Shown piece after piece: positions 45,401 through 54,318 of a stretch of DNA of 64,000 bases (its first letter is position 1; each line of letters begins with the position of its first letter). The DNA is from Zavarzinella sp. (GTDB taxonomy: Bacteria > Planctomycetota > Planctomycetia > Gemmatales > Gemmataceae): assembly GCA_041399155.1 (NCBI GenBank), contig JAWKTI010000001.1:1922001-1986000 (forward strand). Reading direction: 5' to 3'. A program made the position numbers and the translations under genes. The notes below the pieces were generated by a model, which ran no database searches, was not told the DNA's origin, and saw only the letters and a list, made by a program, of their open reading frames with translations.

Positions 45401-47591
45401 TTCCAAATTGCATCAGTCCTGGTTGGAATATGCTGCACCCGAAATTCGGGCGTTGACAGATCAGCGAGATCAAGTGCGTGCGAAAATTGCCGCTTCTGGC
45501 TTTCAACAGCAACTGACAACCCAACTCAGCCTGATCGAACAGAAAATTGACTGGCTTTCCCAACCAAACCGCCTGAATCTTGTGCGTGGAATGCTTGTTG
45601 CCAACGATGGAGAATTTTTACCTAAATTGCTGTCAGATAAGCAATTACGGATTCATCTCTGCTATGGAGCAACCGAACCGGTTACCCTTGCAACGATCGA
45701 TAATGAGGCTGCTTGCCCTGATGCCCTGAAACTACTTCTGTCAATCGATCCAATGGGCGAATCAAGCCGCACTGGTGAAATGGTCACAACACTGATCCGA
45801 AAGTTTCGTGGGAGATCGCTCAGTTCCATCATCGTTTTTTCAGATGGTGTGATTACTACTGGTGAAAAGTGGTCGGAAACGCAACGCACCGCAAATCGGG
45901 CCAATATCCCGCTGTTCTTTGTGGGTACCGGGGAAGAAAATCTCCCACCTGACATCGCAATCAGTGAATTCCGTGCGGAAGATGTGGTGAATGTGAATGA
46001 TCGATTGATCATCGATTTCCGCCTGATTTGTTCTGGCAGCCCACTGCCAACTACCGTGCCTGTCGTACTTTACGAAAAAATCGACAATCAACTTGTCGAA
46101 CTGCAACGCCAGACGATCTCACTGGCACCGGGTCAGGCAGGGAAGCGGGTGAGATTTATTCATCAGCCGAAAGAAGAAGGTGAAAAAATCTATGTTGTTG
46201 ATACTCCCACCATCAGCGGGGAAGGTGACACAACCAACAACAACTACGAGCACCCGGTGCTTGTATTGCAGGCACGCCAAATTCGACTGCTAATGGTCGA
46301 TGGTTACCCTCGTTACGATTTTCGCTATCTCAGGTCGATTTTTGAGCGAGAACTCGCTACCCAAAACGGTGTAAAGTCCGTTCAGGTTGATTTTCTGCAA
46401 CTGAGTGAGGCACCCGATGCCCGCAAACAAAGCACGAATTCGATCAGCCGGTTCCCCACTTCTGAAGAATTATCAAAGTATGATGTAATCTATTGGGGAG
46501 ATGTTGATCCCAACGACCTGCCCGGCCGTGGTAACCACCTTGAAACGGTTGCTGACTGGGTCAAAAAAGGTGGGGGAATCATCTTCCAGGCGGGCAGATT
46601 CTCAAATCCCGCACGTTACCGAGGCACGCCACTTGAGGAGGTGCTGCCAGTGCAATTCACAGATGCTGCTGGTCGGGAAACTGCCACAATTACCAAACCT
46701 TACCACCTGCAAATTGCCGTTGCCGGGAAGAGCCATCCCATGTTTCGCATGTCTGCAGATGATGATGAAAATATGAGAATATGGCAGGAACTGCAGCCAC
46801 TTTATTGGTATGATCAATCGGTTCGTGCAAAATTATCGGCGGAAGTTCTGGCTTTGCATCCGGAAATGATGAACACTGAGCCAACACACGCCTTGATAGC
46901 GCAACAATTCTATGGTGGTGGCCGGGTGATTTTTATTGGTTTCGATGAAACGTGGCGTTGGCGTTTTCGTAATGATGAGAGCCGTTTTAATCAATTCTGG
47001 ATTCAGACCATCCGAATGCTGGCACGTGGTCGTGTCGGGCGTACCGAACTTCGCACCGATCAGAAAACTTACAGGCGTGACGAACCAATGCGAATTACCG
47101 TTCGCTTTCCAGACGATGCACCTGTTCCCACGGAAGTCGTAGAAGTTGCTTTATCCAGACGTGCCCTGACAGACCGAAATCGCGTACTGGACCAACAAAC
47201 CCTTAAATTGGCGAAACAGGATGGTTCACGATCAACATACGAAGTTCTTTACACAGGAACGCTTGAAGGTGACTATGCATTAAGCACCATCGACCCGAAG
47301 AACAACCGGTTGATTAGAACAACTGTGCAAGTGTTGCCCCCACCTGGTGAAATGGAAAATACGCAACTGGATCGACTGGCAATGAATCAAGCCGCCCTAA
47401 CCACCCGTGGGGGATATTTTCCAGTTGCTGGTAGTGGTGAATTGATTGATTCACTTCCAGAAGGAGTTCGCATTCCTCTGGATCAACCTTGCCCACCCTA
47501 CCCCATCTGGAACCATCCGTGGGTATTTGTACTATTGCTGACATTATTTTCTGCAGAATGGATTTACCGGAAAAAATGGCGTTTGCTATAG
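42495..47591 (+). CDS. BatA-domain / double VWA fusion membrane protein
   Basis: 1698 residues. An N-terminal BatA domain (VPVLIHFLNRKRFIILPFAA, then a membrane helix at about 75-95) leads into a degenerate von Willebrand A-like domain (residues about 110-250) whose metal site reads ENTFTMT. Four membrane helices lie between about 758 and 932. A second VWA domain begins at about 942 with a complete MIDAS motif IDDSKSMS, followed by a class-I glutamine-amidotransferase-like region (about 1262-1400, LLMVDGYPRYDF; WVKKGGGIIFQAG) without a catalytic Cys. A final helix ends the protein. In relatives these are commonly two neighbouring genes, so this looks like a fusion. The start is GTG at 42495. 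It probably organises envelope processes. Confidence 0.85.
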   Translation: MILSLFFAVVFASPLSTLAVAGAAVAVPVLIHFLNRKRFIILPFAAMRFLLAAQKKNVRRMRLEKWLLLLLRSLLLLSLIFAMAAMSPWAERLWQVVYPGQLLPVSNQGRTHRLIVLENTFTMTTNREDGSSRLDYALAQALSYINNAPAGDGFTVIVLQNSLDLLIPGPADDRQQIVQAIESIQPQHTSGDHPGCLNQLADLCSRPLGKFDQREVVFFSDIRQSAWELPKSMDGASTTQNNVWDRILQNADVVFVDCAGKDEANISVVALQPAEPIVFLQQDVVFQVTIANHGRTAVNQLPVEFLLGPPGGTGPLRTIAQQLVEIPPRSTIQVTFPLVEQNRLREVGNYQVQVRVGEDSLRVDNSRSFILPVLDRIPVLVVNGKPANEPLERASGFLVAAINPNPELAPNANTPGVVQVLSPREFTDSVRGELFQPNSPINSVFLCDLPRIGATEIQRLEALLKRGGSVFIGMGPNVANNMDEYNRLLFADGQGILPGKLISIQENAETGYYFSPMEGAFDRPPLQQFRKEEERASIRTPRISKYIRMELPANSAATRILNYENADQKATNDPALVVFPLHRGKVYCCTSSLNRDWNDWPNSFCFLPMIQETLKDFAATSEQKVLATGDVLEEYVSRTFSGLTVEHFLDPQKELLETTTVELDTSSAVVRSNQFLLAGFHRFVISGQTPLIYAVNVPTLTAKGGTASDLQRFSLSDWQTSSSEPVQLVNSASSILARNRQTQELEPTYYERAPRGPDMAKLGLWCFLILLMLELVAAWKFGSARAGVGTDDNKIRTAFWHTFFLLLPLLLATTVLVFSLVFTAKGEFLSFAPTVRQKLLEDFFMLPTGAPGEGMHIRWETRNYLHPLRKTHFWLAAGLLVGCTTAIVLIYRAEKLAHLRGSRGAGLLPRSLMIISRSLALALALYLLLPQSQLVVEREAWPEIVVLIDDSKSMSVIDKYSDINTNEIASKLHQSWLEYAAPEIRALTDQRDQVRAKIAASGFQQQLTTQLSLIEQKIDWLSQPNRLNLVRGMLVANDGEFLPKLLSDKQLRIHLCYGATEPVTLATIDNEAACPDALKLLLSIDPMGESSRTGEMVTTLIRKFRGRSLSSIIVFSDGVITTGEKWSETQRTANRANIPLFFVGTGEENLPPDIAISEFRAEDVVNVNDRLIIDFRLICSGSPLPTTVPVVLYEKIDNQLVELQRQTISLAPGQAGKRVRFIHQPKEEGEKIYVVDTPTISGEGDTTNNNYEHPVLVLQARQIRLLMVDGYPRYDFRYLRSIFERELATQNGVKSVQVDFLQLSEAPDARKQSTNSISRFPTSEELSKYDVIYWGDVDPNDLPGRGNHLETVADWVKKGGGIIFQAGRFSNPARYRGTPLEEVLPVQFTDAAGRETATITKPYHLQIAVAGKSHPMFRMSADDDENMRIWQELQPLYWYDQSVRAKLSAEVLALHPEMMNTEPTHALIAQQFYGGGRVIFIGFDETWRWRFRNDESRFNQFWIQTIRMLARGRVGRTELRTDQKTYRRDEPMRITVRFPDDAPVPTEVVEVALSRRALTDRNRVLDQQTLKLAKQDGSRSTYEVLYTGTLEGDYALSTIDPKNNRLIRTTVQVLPPPGEMENTQLDRLAMNQAALTTRGGYFPVAGSGELIDSLPEGVRIPLDQPCPPYPIWNHPWVFVLLLTLFSAEWIYRKKWRLL

Positions 47592-47624
47592 TGGTATAGA
47601 GAGAACATTTTTGGAAAGCCGCGC

Positions 47625-50600
47625 ATGCCGTTGACCTTACGACCACCCGCGTACAAATCTGCCAGCACTCTGGAACATGTATTTGCTCCGTTGATATTCC
47701 GCTGGCGGTGGGTGACGTTAATTCGTGGTCTTTCAGGTCTGATACTGATAGTTGCCATTTTTCTGACAATCACCAGTTCACTGGATTACTTTTTTGCCCT
47801 TCCCAGCCTGGTGCGCGCCGGCATCCTGATAATTTGCATTGTTTCTTCATTTCGCTGGATTTACCGTGCGATTCTGAAACCCTGGAAAATCACGAAGTCC
47901 CATGAAAAACTGGCTGAACAAATCGAATTGCGTTTTCCAGTATTTGAAGACTCATTACGAAGTGCCGTCGGTCTGATGCAAACCCCGTTGCCCAACGATG
48001 CCTTTACGCGGGCAACTATCCGGAAAGCTATTCGGCGTGCGGAACGCTACGACCTTGCCGAAGTTGTACCCAGCAGATATTTGCTTCGTCTTTTCTTGCT
48101 GGCTTTCGCTGCGTGCATCATTTTCCTGCTATTACTCGGCATCAAATCGCAACTAGTTACAAACTCGTTACAAAGATTTTTTCTGCCATACCACCATCAG
48201 ATTGTGGACCAGCGGGTATTCATTAAAGTTATCAGTCCAGAGAGTTTTCCTGTCCGAATTGCACGTGGCGATTCTCTGGAGCTAGAGTTGGAACTTTCGG
48301 GCAACATTCCCAGCACCATCTCAGTAAACTTACAATATGCTAGTGGTTACATCAGCACGGCGAACTTCCCCGTTCCTTCAGAACCAAAAACTCGATTTTC
48401 CGTGCGACTGGATAGCAGCAGGCTGCAACAGGATGCACAACTGACAATTCAGGCCAATGACACTTCATTTTTGGTGGGGAAAGTACAGGTTGCGATTCCA
48501 CCAAAATTGGTGCCACTCAATCAACGGCCATCCCCACAAATTACTTTGGAATATCCTACTTATACTGATCTGGCCAAACTGGCATTGCAGGATGGTACCA
48601 GCGTTGTGGAGCTATTTCCGGGTACGCACCTGAATCTAGTTGCCGCAGTTGACAGACCCATCAAACGTGCATGGTTGGAACTGGACCATGATGCACCCGC
48701 AATAATGGCTTCAACGATCAGTCAGGCGCTTCCAATTTCATCTCAAGCAGCATTAACTGGTTATCTGGCAAATAATTGCGCATTGCAATCAGTTCCATTG
48801 CAATTATCAGACGATCGCCAGATCATGCAGATCAGGTGGGCCCCACTGGTCGCGGGAAATTACATTCTGCGGTTCGAAGATGATAGTGGCGTTGCTGGAA
48901 GCAGGTTACTGGAAGTGAATATCATCCCGGATCCACTTCCAGCAATTGAAATTGTCGATCCCCCGCCAGGTGTAGATCTTTTTGCATTGTTGCCGACCGC
49001 ACCATGGAATTATGAAATCAGTGTCGATGATCCTGTTTTTGCAATTGCACGGGTGCTACTTGAATATCAGATTAATGCAGAACCAACCAAACGACTGCCA
49101 ATCATGGACGCAGATCAGATTCGACTGGTGACCGACCAGATTGCCATTGCCCCACTTCCCTATCATCGTGGGATTGGTATCAGAAATTACCGTTATCAGG
49201 GACAATTTGAACTGGCATCACTCCGGAAACAAGATAACCAAACGTTATCAGCGGGGGATCTTGTTCGAATGCGTTTTCTGGCAACAGACTTCAACTATGT
49301 TGACTGTTTTCGCCAACCTGGCTTTAGCCGTGAAATTGCGATTCGAATTGTGACTGCGGGCCAATTGCGAACCTCGCTTGATGAACAACTGGCAAAAATT
49401 CGCGAAGAAATATTAGAAATTTTTCAGTTACAGACACGCACCATTGAAATGCGCGAGCGGGTGCATGATCGGCGGGATTTTTCGAACACCACCATCCCGG
49501 CAGTGGATTCTGCCGCAGCAAATGAGGTGGGACTACAACAAAAATCGATCCACACACGAATTCAGCACCCAAATGATGGCATCATCAAACGCCTGCTCGA
49601 TATCGAAACCACGATCAACCAGAATCGACTGGCAACTACAGACACAGTCCAGCGACTTCGTTTCACAATCACAGAACTGAAACGACTGGAAAATCAGATA
49701 TTCGACCCACTTTCAGAACGCCTGGAAGAGTGGCGATCCATCAAACAACAGAATAGATATCAAACTGTTTATCAAACAATCCTTGGCCAACAACAGGAGA
49801 ACTGGGAAACTCTGAAAAACCTGACAGAGTTGTTGGAACCGCGTAACAGTACAACCAAACTGAGTGCAGAAGCACGCACGATAATTCAGAAAGTTGATCA
49901 ACTTAGTGACCAATTAAAATTACAGCAAACTACAGTCCCACAGAACATGAAGCCGGAGACGTTAACTGATGACCAGAAAAAACTTCTGGAAAAATCGGCT
50001 GCAGATTCAGCCACAATCGCCGAAAGCGTCCGCTTGTTGACAGAACAACTGTATCAGTTGACTGAAGAAAGATCCGTCCGCCTTCGTGAGTTAAACCTGG
50101 CACAAAAAGATATCGAAACAAAGCTAGCAAAACTGGATACGCAGAACAAAATATCCCCACCTGCTGTGACGGCTGAAAAAAAACGCCTTCAAGCGGAACT
50201 GCTTGACCTGCAAGAACTTAAAGCAGAGGTGCAGGCAGAAAAAGACGCACTGCAACGCGCCATTGATGGCGGGAATGTGGAAAATCTCAAGAAAGTGTCT
50301 CAGGCTGCGACAGCTCATTTGCAGAAAGCAGACACCACCTTGGGGCAACAGGAAAACGCACGCACAAAGCAACGGTTGCAGGAATTATTAGAAAATCTTC
50401 AGCCTCAGGCACAGGATCAGCCAGACTTGCTGGTGAAAAAACTTCGGCAGCAAAATCAAACATTCAACGAGGTGTTTGACAAACAAGACGAGATTTTGAA
50501 AGCCACGCAGGAAGCGAATCGATTGAATGACCCCACCGAACGTGCGGAGGCACTTCAAAAACTGGCGAAACAACAAGCAGAATTGGAAGCACAACTGGAC

Positions 50601-51518
50601 CACATAGCGGAACGGCTAGAACGGGAACAGAACGATGTCGCTGCAAACCAGTTACGTCAGGCATCCCGCATGGTTCAGGAAGCGACCGAAGCGATGCAAC
50701 GTGGAGACGATGCAACCGCCCAGCAAAACAAAGTTCTGGACAAAATTGACCAGGCACAAGAGCAGATGAACAATGCAAAAGATGAACAGCGTGAAGAATT
50801 GCAGCGAGAAAAACAACAGGAATTGATCTCCAGACTACAGGCATTGCGCGACCGTCAGGAACGGGCCATTGCCGAAATGACTCGGCTTCACCAACAGGCA
50901 ATTGGGGCTAATAAGTGGGATCGTTCACTCCGAGTAAGTCTGGTCGATTTGCAGAAAGAAGAAACAGCTGTCTCCTCAGCAATCCAGTTGACTCAAAACG
51001 AAGACTTCAAAGAAGTGCCAGTGTTTCATCGCATGCTGCAGCAAGCTGTTGGTGCGTTGGAATTGATTGATCGGCGGTTATTTTTAAGACTGGATATCGC
51101 CGAATTGGGCCCTTTTGATCTGCAGACAGAAGAATTACTGCAAGCGGGAATATTGTCGCAACAGGAATTAGTCAAAATGCGACTTGTCCAGTTAATGACC
51201 GCACTGAAAGATCAGCAGGAACAAAAACAAAAAGCTGCTGTGGCCAAAACCGAAGCCAAAGATCAGCCCAAGCCACCGCCGCAGACGACTGGAAATCAGC
51301 TCCCGCCATTGGCAGAATTGAAAGCGTTGAAAGAATTACAGACAGATATTGCCCACCGAACGAAATTGTTTGCTGAAAAGCACCCCGCCATGGCTGAGTT
51401 AAATGATGACGAGCAATTAGAATTACAATTGCTAGAACAGATGCAGCGGGATATTGCAGAGTTAATTCAGAAAGCAGTTAAAAGCCCAGAAGAACCAATG
51501 CCCGAAATCCCAGAATAA
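47625..51518 (+). CDS. DUF4175-like membrane and coiled-coil protein
   Basis: 1297 residues. Three membrane segments lie in the first 180 residues (LIRGLSGLILIVAIFL; LVRAGILIICIVSSF; LLRLFLLAFAACIIFLLLL). A beta-rich extracytoplasmic region follows (about 195-600), then a long Gln/Glu/Lys-rich coiled coil (about 590-1130, e.g. RQEELLENLQPQ-like and ERLEREQNDVAANQLRQA). The end is Pro-rich and acidic. It begins 33 bases after the BatA-VWA gene and precedes a secreted protein by 13 bases. Such proteins appear next to VWA proteins across planctomycetes. Molecular role unknown. Confidence 0.8.
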   Translation: MPLTLRPPAYKSASTLEHVFAPLIFRWRWVTLIRGLSGLILIVAIFLTITSSLDYFFALPSLVRAGILIICIVSSFRWIYRAILKPWKITKSHEKLAEQIELRFPVFEDSLRSAVGLMQTPLPNDAFTRATIRKAIRRAERYDLAEVVPSRYLLRLFLLAFAACIIFLLLLGIKSQLVTNSLQRFFLPYHHQIVDQRVFIKVISPESFPVRIARGDSLELELELSGNIPSTISVNLQYASGYISTANFPVPSEPKTRFSVRLDSSRLQQDAQLTIQANDTSFLVGKVQVAIPPKLVPLNQRPSPQITLEYPTYTDLAKLALQDGTSVVELFPGTHLNLVAAVDRPIKRAWLELDHDAPAIMASTISQALPISSQAALTGYLANNCALQSVPLQLSDDRQIMQIRWAPLVAGNYILRFEDDSGVAGSRLLEVNIIPDPLPAIEIVDPPPGVDLFALLPTAPWNYEISVDDPVFAIARVLLEYQINAEPTKRLPIMDADQIRLVTDQIAIAPLPYHRGIGIRNYRYQGQFELASLRKQDNQTLSAGDLVRMRFLATDFNYVDCFRQPGFSREIAIRIVTAGQLRTSLDEQLAKIREEILEIFQLQTRTIEMRERVHDRRDFSNTTIPAVDSAAANEVGLQQKSIHTRIQHPNDGIIKRLLDIETTINQNRLATTDTVQRLRFTITELKRLENQIFDPLSERLEEWRSIKQQNRYQTVYQTILGQQQENWETLKNLTELLEPRNSTTKLSAEARTIIQKVDQLSDQLKLQQTTVPQNMKPETLTDDQKKLLEKSAADSATIAESVRLLTEQLYQLTEERSVRLRELNLAQKDIETKLAKLDTQNKISPPAVTAEKKRLQAELLDLQELKAEVQAEKDALQRAIDGGNVENLKKVSQAATAHLQKADTTLGQQENARTKQRLQELLENLQPQAQDQPDLLVKKLRQQNQTFNEVFDKQDEILKATQEANRLNDPTERAEALQKLAKQQAELEAQLDHIAERLEREQNDVAANQLRQASRMVQEATEAMQRGDDATAQQNKVLDKIDQAQEQMNNAKDEQREELQREKQQELISRLQALRDRQERAIAEMTRLHQQAIGANKWDRSLRVSLVDLQKEETAVSSAIQLTQNEDFKEVPVFHRMLQQAVGALELIDRRLFLRLDIAELGPFDLQTEELLQAGILSQQELVKMRLVQLMTALKDQQEQKQKAAVAKTEAKDQPKPPPQTTGNQLPPLAELKALKELQTDIAHRTKLFAEKHPAMAELNDDEQLELQLLEQMQRDIAELIQKAVKSPEEPMPEIPE

Positions 51519-51531
51519 TCAGGACATGATC

Positions 51532-52353
51532 ATGCTTAAATGCAAAAGAATATCGGCTCAATACTTCCAAAATATAGTCTCCCAAATTTCAGTAAGAAGT
51601 TTTTTGGCAAGAATTTTGTTTTTTCTAGCAACGATGCAATCGGCAGTTTCTCAGGAAGCACCGAAAGAAACGGCCCCCACCAGGAAACCAGAAGAAATTG
51701 CAGAGAAGATTGTTGGAAATTCCAGGCAGATTGCTGATCAGTTGCAACTTCGCAAAACAGATCAAGGTACTCGAGATTTACAACAACAGAACATTGACCT
51801 GATCAACGAATTGTTGAAACAGGCAGAAAATCAATCCAGTTCCTGCAATAATTGCCAAAATAACAAACCTAATTCAACTGGAAGTTCTGCTTCTGGCAAA
51901 GCCAATGTACCACCCAAACCGCAACAATCCGATCAAAAGAATCAGTCGCAGTCAAAAGAAAATTCAACCGGTCGGCCAAACCGAGACAGGAATTCGAGGA
52001 ATCAGCCTCCCGAAATAGGTCCGATGCCTGAAGAAGTTGGCAAGGGCAAGGACACGAAGGATGATCCTAGCCCTCAAACAGGTGGAACAATGGGCAAACA
52101 ACCAGCAAAGAAAGCACCTGGTAAAGAAGCCTCAGAGGGGGATCTATTTGGCAAAGGCTCTCCTGCATGGCGGCAGGAACAACTGTCAAAGTTATATGAA
52201 GATATCTGGGGCCAATTGCCCGAAAGAGCTCGTCAGGAGATGGATGCCTACTACCGCGAGCAGTTCATGCCAAAGTATTCAGATGCATTAAAAAGGTATT
52301 ATGAAACTCTGGCAAAACAACGCCAACAAGCTCCGTTTCCAGGTTCCAAATGA
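51532..52353 (+). CDS. Secreted low-complexity protein of VWA operon
   Basis: 273 residues from ATG at 51532, which has AGGA at 51521-51524 at a good distance (ATG at 51526 is too close to it). The N-terminus has a hydrophobic stretch (ARILFFLATMQSAVSQ) that looks like a signal peptide. A helical part (QNIDLINELLKQAENQ) is followed by a short Cys pair (SSCNNCQNN), a Ser/Asn/Gln/Lys/Pro-rich disordered middle, and a folded C-terminal helix region (QLSKLYEDIWGQLPERARQ) that is the only part likely conserved. It overlaps the next gene by 4 bases. Function unknown. Confidence 0.75.
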   Translation: MLKCKRISAQYFQNIVSQISVRSFLARILFFLATMQSAVSQEAPKETAPTRKPEEIAEKIVGNSRQIADQLQLRKTDQGTRDLQQQNIDLINELLKQAENQSSSCNNCQNNKPNSTGSSASGKANVPPKPQQSDQKNQSQSKENSTGRPNRDRNSRNQPPEIGPMPEEVGKGKDTKDDPSPQTGGTMGKQPAKKAPGKEASEGDLFGKGSPAWRQEQLSKLYEDIWGQLPERARQEMDAYYREQFMPKYSDALKRYYETLAKQRQQAPFPGSK

Positions 52354-53432
52354 CAAATTCATCACGAAGAGCATTTTTGCAAACCACCACTGCGGTGGCT
52401 GCTACCTGTTACATCGCTGGTTTTGCACAGGATACCGGAACTTCGAATCAAGGTGATTATCGACACGATGTGCCAATTGATGTTCAAACAGCGATCAATT
52501 CAGGCTTAGCTTACCTCGCTGGCACTCAGAATAATGATGGTTCATTCGGTGATAATTTTCTATTCCGTGGTAACATTGCAGTGACCAGTTTAGCAGGATT
52601 GGCCATGATGGCCGGCGGGAACATGCCCGGCAGCGGCACGTATGGCAAAAATGTCATGCGTGCTATGCAGTATATCCTTGATAAAGAACAAAAAACACCT
52701 GCTGGCTATTTGAATAATGCTGATGGATTATTTCAGCAGGCTCCGATGTATGGGCATGGTTTTGGCACTCTTTTTTTGTGCGAACTTTACGGAATGGTGC
52801 CGAATTCCACTTTACAGCTCAAATTAAAAAATACGATTGAACGTGCTGTTAACTTGATCATTCAATCCCAGAATTCGGAAGGTGGCTGGCGTTACGAGCC
52901 TGTGAAGCAACAGGCCGATTCTTCCGCTACAATCTGCCAGATCATGGCCTTACGTTCTGCACGGAATGCAGGGTTTTATGTCCCAGGTGAAGTAGCAAAG
53001 CAGTGCGAAGACTATGTACGGTCCTGCCAGACACTGGATGGTGGTTTCAGCTATTTCAGCGGTCAGGGCCCTTCCGCTTTCCCACGTTCTGCCGCCGGAC
53101 TAGTAGCCTTGTATTGTGCTGGGGTTTACTCTGGGAAAGAAATTGATCGAGCATTAAAATATCTGATCAAGTTCAAACCATCGCAGGATTCGCGCATCAG
53201 TATGGCCAACCACTACTTCTACGGACACTATTATGCAGCCCAGGCGATGTGGACCGCAGGGCCTGCATATTGGAACGAATGGTATCCAGCAATCAGTCGA
53301 GAACTGCTGATGCTTCGACGTACCAGTGCTGGTGCCTGGATCGATCCAACCATTTGCAACCATTATGCGACTGCGATGGCCTGTATTATCCTGCAACTAC
53401 CCAATAATTACCTGCCGATTTTGCAAAAGTAA
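52350..53432 (+). CDS. Tat-exported prenyltransferase/squalene-oxidase repeat protein
   Basis: 360 residues. A twin-arginine signal (SSRRAFLQTTTAVAATCY) leads an alpha/alpha-barrel repeat domain of the squalene cyclase/prenyltransferase type, shown by repeats such as GLAYLAGTQNNDGSFGDNF, LIIQSQNSEGGWRYEP and YVRSCQTLDGGFSYFSG. The DxDD or other catalytic acid motifs of true cyclases are not seen, so it may bind rather than convert a substrate. Start codon overlaps the upstream stop by 4 bases. It ends the VWA operon. Related exported proteins are common in planctomycetes with no known function. Confidence 0.85.
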   Translation: MTNSSRRAFLQTTTAVAATCYIAGFAQDTGTSNQGDYRHDVPIDVQTAINSGLAYLAGTQNNDGSFGDNFLFRGNIAVTSLAGLAMMAGGNMPGSGTYGKNVMRAMQYILDKEQKTPAGYLNNADGLFQQAPMYGHGFGTLFLCELYGMVPNSTLQLKLKNTIERAVNLIIQSQNSEGGWRYEPVKQQADSSATICQIMALRSARNAGFYVPGEVAKQCEDYVRSCQTLDGGFSYFSGQGPSAFPRSAAGLVALYCAGVYSGKEIDRALKYLIKFKPSQDSRISMANHYFYGHYYAAQAMWTAGPAYWNEWYPAISRELLMLRRTSAGAWIDPTICNHYATAMACIILQLPNNYLPILQK

Positions 53433-53478
53433 GTTTTTGTCTCTCGTTAACACTCTAACTTAGACCCGAAAAGACACA

Positions 53479-53811
53479 ATGCTGCTGAATACACAACACG
53501 AAGTACAACCAGTAATGCTAGTTCGCATGACCCCGCAGGGTCCGGAATTTGCCCGCTGGCGGATAAATAATGGTGAAGACGCGATTGCAATGTTCCTGGA
53601 CGTCGCATCTGCTCAAAAATACCAGGATTCATTACAGGAGAGAGGATGGAAAGTGTGGAAGCCAACTGTATTGGAACTTCTGACTGTTTTTCGAGGCTGT
53701 CTACAATTGGGAATTCATAATGCTGTGCTCGAACCAGATATTAGTTCAGCAAAGAGGATTTTTTCAATTCAGGACTTGGTAATGGCGGGCGATTCATTAG
53801 CAAAAGAGTGA
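53479..53811 (+). CDS. Hypothetical protein (110 aa)
   Basis: A small soluble protein with alternating strands and helices (VMLVRMTPQGPEFARWRIN; AIAMFLDVASAQKYQDSLQ; WKVWKPTVLELLTVFRGCL). The layout recalls SseB-like or other small alpha/beta domains, but I cannot name it. It lies 46 bases after the previous stop and 1 base from the convergent gene at 53813, so transcripts meet here. It may still belong to the preceding operon. Unknown function. Confidence 0.6.
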   Translation: MLLNTQHEVQPVMLVRMTPQGPEFARWRINNGEDAIAMFLDVASAQKYQDSLQERGWKVWKPTVLELLTVFRGCLQLGIHNAVLEPDISSAKRIFSIQDLVMAGDSLAKE

Positions 53812-53812
53812 A

Positions 53813-54205
53813 TTACTTGCCGAAATAGCTTTTGATGACCGTATTTAATTCGGAAGTACCTAACTTTTCCTGCCACTCTTCCAAAGTTCGGATGAACTTA
53901 ACAATGTCAGCAGTTTTGGCTGATCCTGTTTCTTCATCCACAACTGCTGCAGGTGCAGCACTTGCAGTTGTTTTGCCAGCACGTGGTGGCTTTAATTTCC
54001 CATGCTTCTTCAGGTGAGATTTAATTTGAGAAATGTGCATCGTCGTGATATCTGTTTGATGCCTTTCTTTTACAAACTCCTGGATGCTCTTTGGCTTGGC
54101 GCCTTTGCCAAGTTCGTCCAAAGCCTGACGTACCATTTGAGTTTTACTGACCGTTCCTTCTGGAACCCTTGCCATAGCTTTTCCTATTATTTCATCATTG
54201 TTCAC
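53813..54205 (-). CDS. Hypothetical protein with winged-helix-like core (130 aa)
   Basis: An N-terminal basic domain of about 75 residues has the helix pattern of a small winged helix (SKTQMVRQALDELGKGAKPK; IQEFVKERHQTDITTMHISQIKSHLKKHG is split over two helices). An Ala-rich linker (TTASAAPAAVVDEETG) follows, then a short helical tail. Basic N-domain plus linker plus helical tail is found in planctomycete proteins that probably bind DNA. ATG at 54205 used; ATG at 54175 is possible. DNA binding is inferred. Confidence 0.6.
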   Translation of the reverse strand: MNNDEIIGKAMARVPEGTVSKTQMVRQALDELGKGAKPKSIQEFVKERHQTDITTMHISQIKSHLKKHGKLKPPRAGKTTASAAPAAVVDEETGSAKTADIVKFIRTLEEWQEKLGTSELNTVIKSYFGK

Positions 54206-54318
54206 ATAAACTCGGCGAACATTGATAACTTACACTATACTATTGATAGTGGCAATGATTTATGTCATTATTTCTGGAAAAATCACCAGGTTTGAATCAA
54301 AAAATTTTAATACCAACC

